The notes below the pieces were generated by a model, which searched no databases, was not told where the DNA came from, and was given only the letters and a program-made list of their open reading frames with translations. From assembly GCA_964596135.1 (NCBI GenBank), contig CAZQTF010000198.1:1-7002 (forward strand): a stretch of 7,002 bases of DNA. The letters are read 5' to 3'. Source of the DNA: JADJNW01 sp964596135. GTDB taxonomy: Bacteria; Bacteroidota; Bacteroidia; Chitinophagales; Saprospiraceae. The position numbers and the translations under genes are program-made. The stretch's first letter is position 1; each line of letters starts with the position of its first letter. Positions 5,778 through 7,002 of the stretch are shown one piece after another.

Positions 5778-6586
5778 AAATGAATCGCAAAAAAATCATT
5801 ACATTCATTTTGTTTACCTACGGTTTTTCCTGGATTTTCTGGGGCAGACAAGCCTTAAATTACAACTTCAATCTGGGCTGGCATCTTTCCAAGTGGAATC
5901 ATATCCTTGGCGGGTTGGGACCTTTTTTCGGGGCGATCATGACTACTTTGCTCTTCGATCAATGGGCAGGCGTTCGGCAGTATTTTCAGCAAAAGCTATT
6001 CACCTTTCCATCCGCAAAATGGCTGCTGGTAGGTTTTGGCATGCCGGTGGTTTTCTTTTTAATTCCGTTTTTATTGTTGGGTATTTTCCAAGGCGAATGG
6101 GGGCGATTCTCTGATATTGGCATCAACAGCAAAGTGCCTCTAACCAATACCTTTCCCATCTGGCTGATGTGGTGCTGCTTCTACGGATTGGGCGAAGAAG
6201 GCGGCTGGCGGGGATTTCTCTTCCCGGAATTTTGCCAACAATACAAAGCCCGTCTTTCCACTCTTTATACCGCTATGATCTGGGTGCCCTGGCATTTACC
6301 GGTTTTTTTCTACGACAAGGATTTTCAGTCAATGGGAATCATCAGCATTCTGGGTTGGATCGTCGGATTGGTGTTTGGTTCGCTACTGCTGGGCTGGCTG
6401 GTGAAACAATCCCAATGGAGCCTGTGGGCGGTGATTCTCTGGCACGGCACCTTCAATCTTTTTACCACCAGCGATTTGATCAATCCATTATATCCGGGCA
6501 TCATGAGTGCCCTGGTTATTCTCATTGTGCTCTGGATCGCCAGAAGATATGGCGAAGATTTGGACTGGAGTACAGCACCTAAATGA
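5774..6586 (+). CDS. CPBP-family intramembrane metalloprotease (Abi/CAAX-like)
   Basis: This 270-residue polytopic membrane protein belongs to the CPBP family, which includes Rce1-type CAAX proteases and bacterial proteins linked to bacteriocin immunity or processing. The expected active-site motifs are all present and in order. EEGGWR gives E141, E142 and R146; WVPWH gives W170 and H174, the usual bacterial variant of FxxxH; HGTFN gives H224 and N228. Around eight hydrophobic segments are visible, including about 8-24, 43-61, 82-105, 126-140, 163-179, 187-210, 215-231 and 243-256. The active residues fall within or at the ends of such segments, as in the solved Rce1 homologue. The start at 5774 overlaps the preceding stop; a second in-frame ATG two codons later (5780) is an alternative. 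With all key residues present it is probably an active enzyme, but the substrate is unknown. No bacteriocin peptide gene is visible nearby, so an immunity role is not supported here. Confidence 0.92.
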   Translation: MKMNRKKIITFILFTYGFSWIFWGRQALNYNFNLGWHLSKWNHILGGLGPFFGAIMTTLLFDQWAGVRQYFQQKLFTFPSAKWLLVGFGMPVVFFLIPFLLLGIFQGEWGRFSDIGINSKVPLTNTFPIWLMWCCFYGLGEEGGWRGFLFPEFCQQYKARLSTLYTAMIWVPWHLPVFFYDKDFQSMGIISILGWIVGLVFGSLLLGWLVKQSQWSLWAVILWHGTFNLFTTSDLINPLYPGIMSALVILIVLWIARRYGEDLDWSTAPK

Positions 6587-6592
6587 TACGAT

Positions 6593-7002
6593 ATGGCCGC
6601 TTACACCTATCAAAAAATTCCACGTTCCCGCATTGCTACGTTTGATGTATTTGCCATCGGTTTGCAAAAGCACCACGTGATCGCCTTGCTCGAATTCGAT
6701 GTCACGGATAGCAGAGCCAAGCTACAAGCCCTCAAAAGACAAGGCGTCAACGTTTCTTTTACCGCGTGGCTGGTGAAGGTCATCGGCACAGCGCTGGCGC
6801 AGCATCCAGAGGCAGCGGCGTACCTGTACAGCAAGCGCAAACTGATGATGTTTCAGGATATTAATATTTCCATTTTAGTGGAAAAAAAGTTAGGTGACAA
6901 AAGAGTGCCTATACCGCTGGTCATCGAAAAAACCAATAAAAAAAGCGTTGCCGAGATCACGCAAATCATTGAAGATGCCAAAAGCCAGCCCTTATCTGAT
7001 AA
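6593..7002 (+). CDS. 2-oxo acid dehydrogenase E2-type acyltransferase, 5' part only
   Basis: The first 136 codons of a gene running off the window. The protein opens with MAAYTYQKIPRSRIATFDVF and matches the N-terminal half of the CoA-dependent acyltransferase catalytic domain of E2 subunits. Recognisable elements are HHVIALLEFDVTDSRAKLQAL (about 27-47), the helix VSFTAWLVKVIGTALAQHPEAAAYL (54-78), DINISILVEKK (89-99), and RVPIPLVIEKTNKKSVAEITQIIEDAK (104-130), the counterpart of the usual 'GLVVPVIRDADRKSL' segment. There is no lipoyl domain and no E1/E3-binding domain ahead of it: the only start six bases after the protease stop leads directly into the catalytic fold. It is therefore a stand-alone catalytic-domain protein and may acylate something other than a classical E2 lipoyl arm. 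The catalytic HxxxDG motif would lie beyond the window, so activity cannot be judged. The tight spacing suggests the same transcript as the CPBP protease. Confidence 0.85.
   Translation, partial: MAAYTYQKIPRSRIATFDVFAIGLQKHHVIALLEFDVTDSRAKLQALKRQGVNVSFTAWLVKVIGTALAQHPEAAAYLYSKRKLMMFQDINISILVEKKLGDKRVPIPLVIEKTNKKSVAEITQIIEDAKSQPLSD

Noticed and set aside
6169..6582. Plus-strand open frame of 137 codons within the CPBP protease gene
   Set aside because: It is an alternative frame of a gene whose own frame carries all CPBP motifs. The product looks like arginine- and leucine-rich out-of-frame translation.
5774..6586. CPBP protease as a bacteriocin self-immunity determinant
   Set aside because: No small precursor peptide, leader motif or modification enzyme gene is visible nearby. 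The upstream neighbour is a four-helix membrane protein, not a bacteriocin-like peptide.

Overview
The window looks like a chromosomal segment of a Bacteroidota bacterium, perhaps of the Saprospiria/Chitinophagia side. The lineage is inferred, not proven. The signs are genes with no Shine-Dalgarno sequence before any start codon, a candidate promoter of the Bacteroidota type (TTG, spacer, TAnnTT) before the fourth gene, and a typical Bacteroidota gene set: HlyD adaptor, stand-alone FtsX-type permease, TolC, and a CvfB-like S1 protein. All seven genes lie on the + strand and coding density is high. No RNA genes, insertion sequences, CRISPR arrays or phage genes were seen.

Region 1 (about 81-4414) encodes three parts of a MacAB-TolC-like export machine: a membrane-anchored periplasmic adaptor (HlyD/MacA type), an inner-membrane permease of the MacB/FtsX type, and an outer-membrane TolC-type channel with a signal peptide. 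They are spaced 48 and 74 bases apart and are probably one transcription unit. The ATP-binding subunit is absent and is not fused to the permease, so it must be encoded elsewhere, most likely just upstream of base 1.

Region 2 (4415-4517) is a 102-base intergenic stretch unusually rich in symmetric sequence: a perfect 17-base odd palindrome, near-identical direct repeats, and a 6+6 inverted repeat bracketing the candidate -7 box. It precedes a gene for a CvfB-like RNA-binding protein (S1-like domains plus a C-terminal winged helix).

Region 3 (5394-7002) holds three tightly packed genes. A small four-helix membrane protein of unknown function overlaps by four bases (ATGA) a CPBP-family intramembrane protease whose expected catalytic motifs are all present. 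Six bases later starts a 2-oxo acid dehydrogenase E2-type acyltransferase catalytic domain with no lipoyl domain, cut off by the window end.

Overall this is mostly ordinary housekeeping and export gene content. I see no convincing evidence of an undescribed multi-gene system. The points most worth checking are the symmetric control region before the CvfB-like gene, the coupled small membrane protein/CPBP protease pair, and the stand-alone E2-like acyltransferase.
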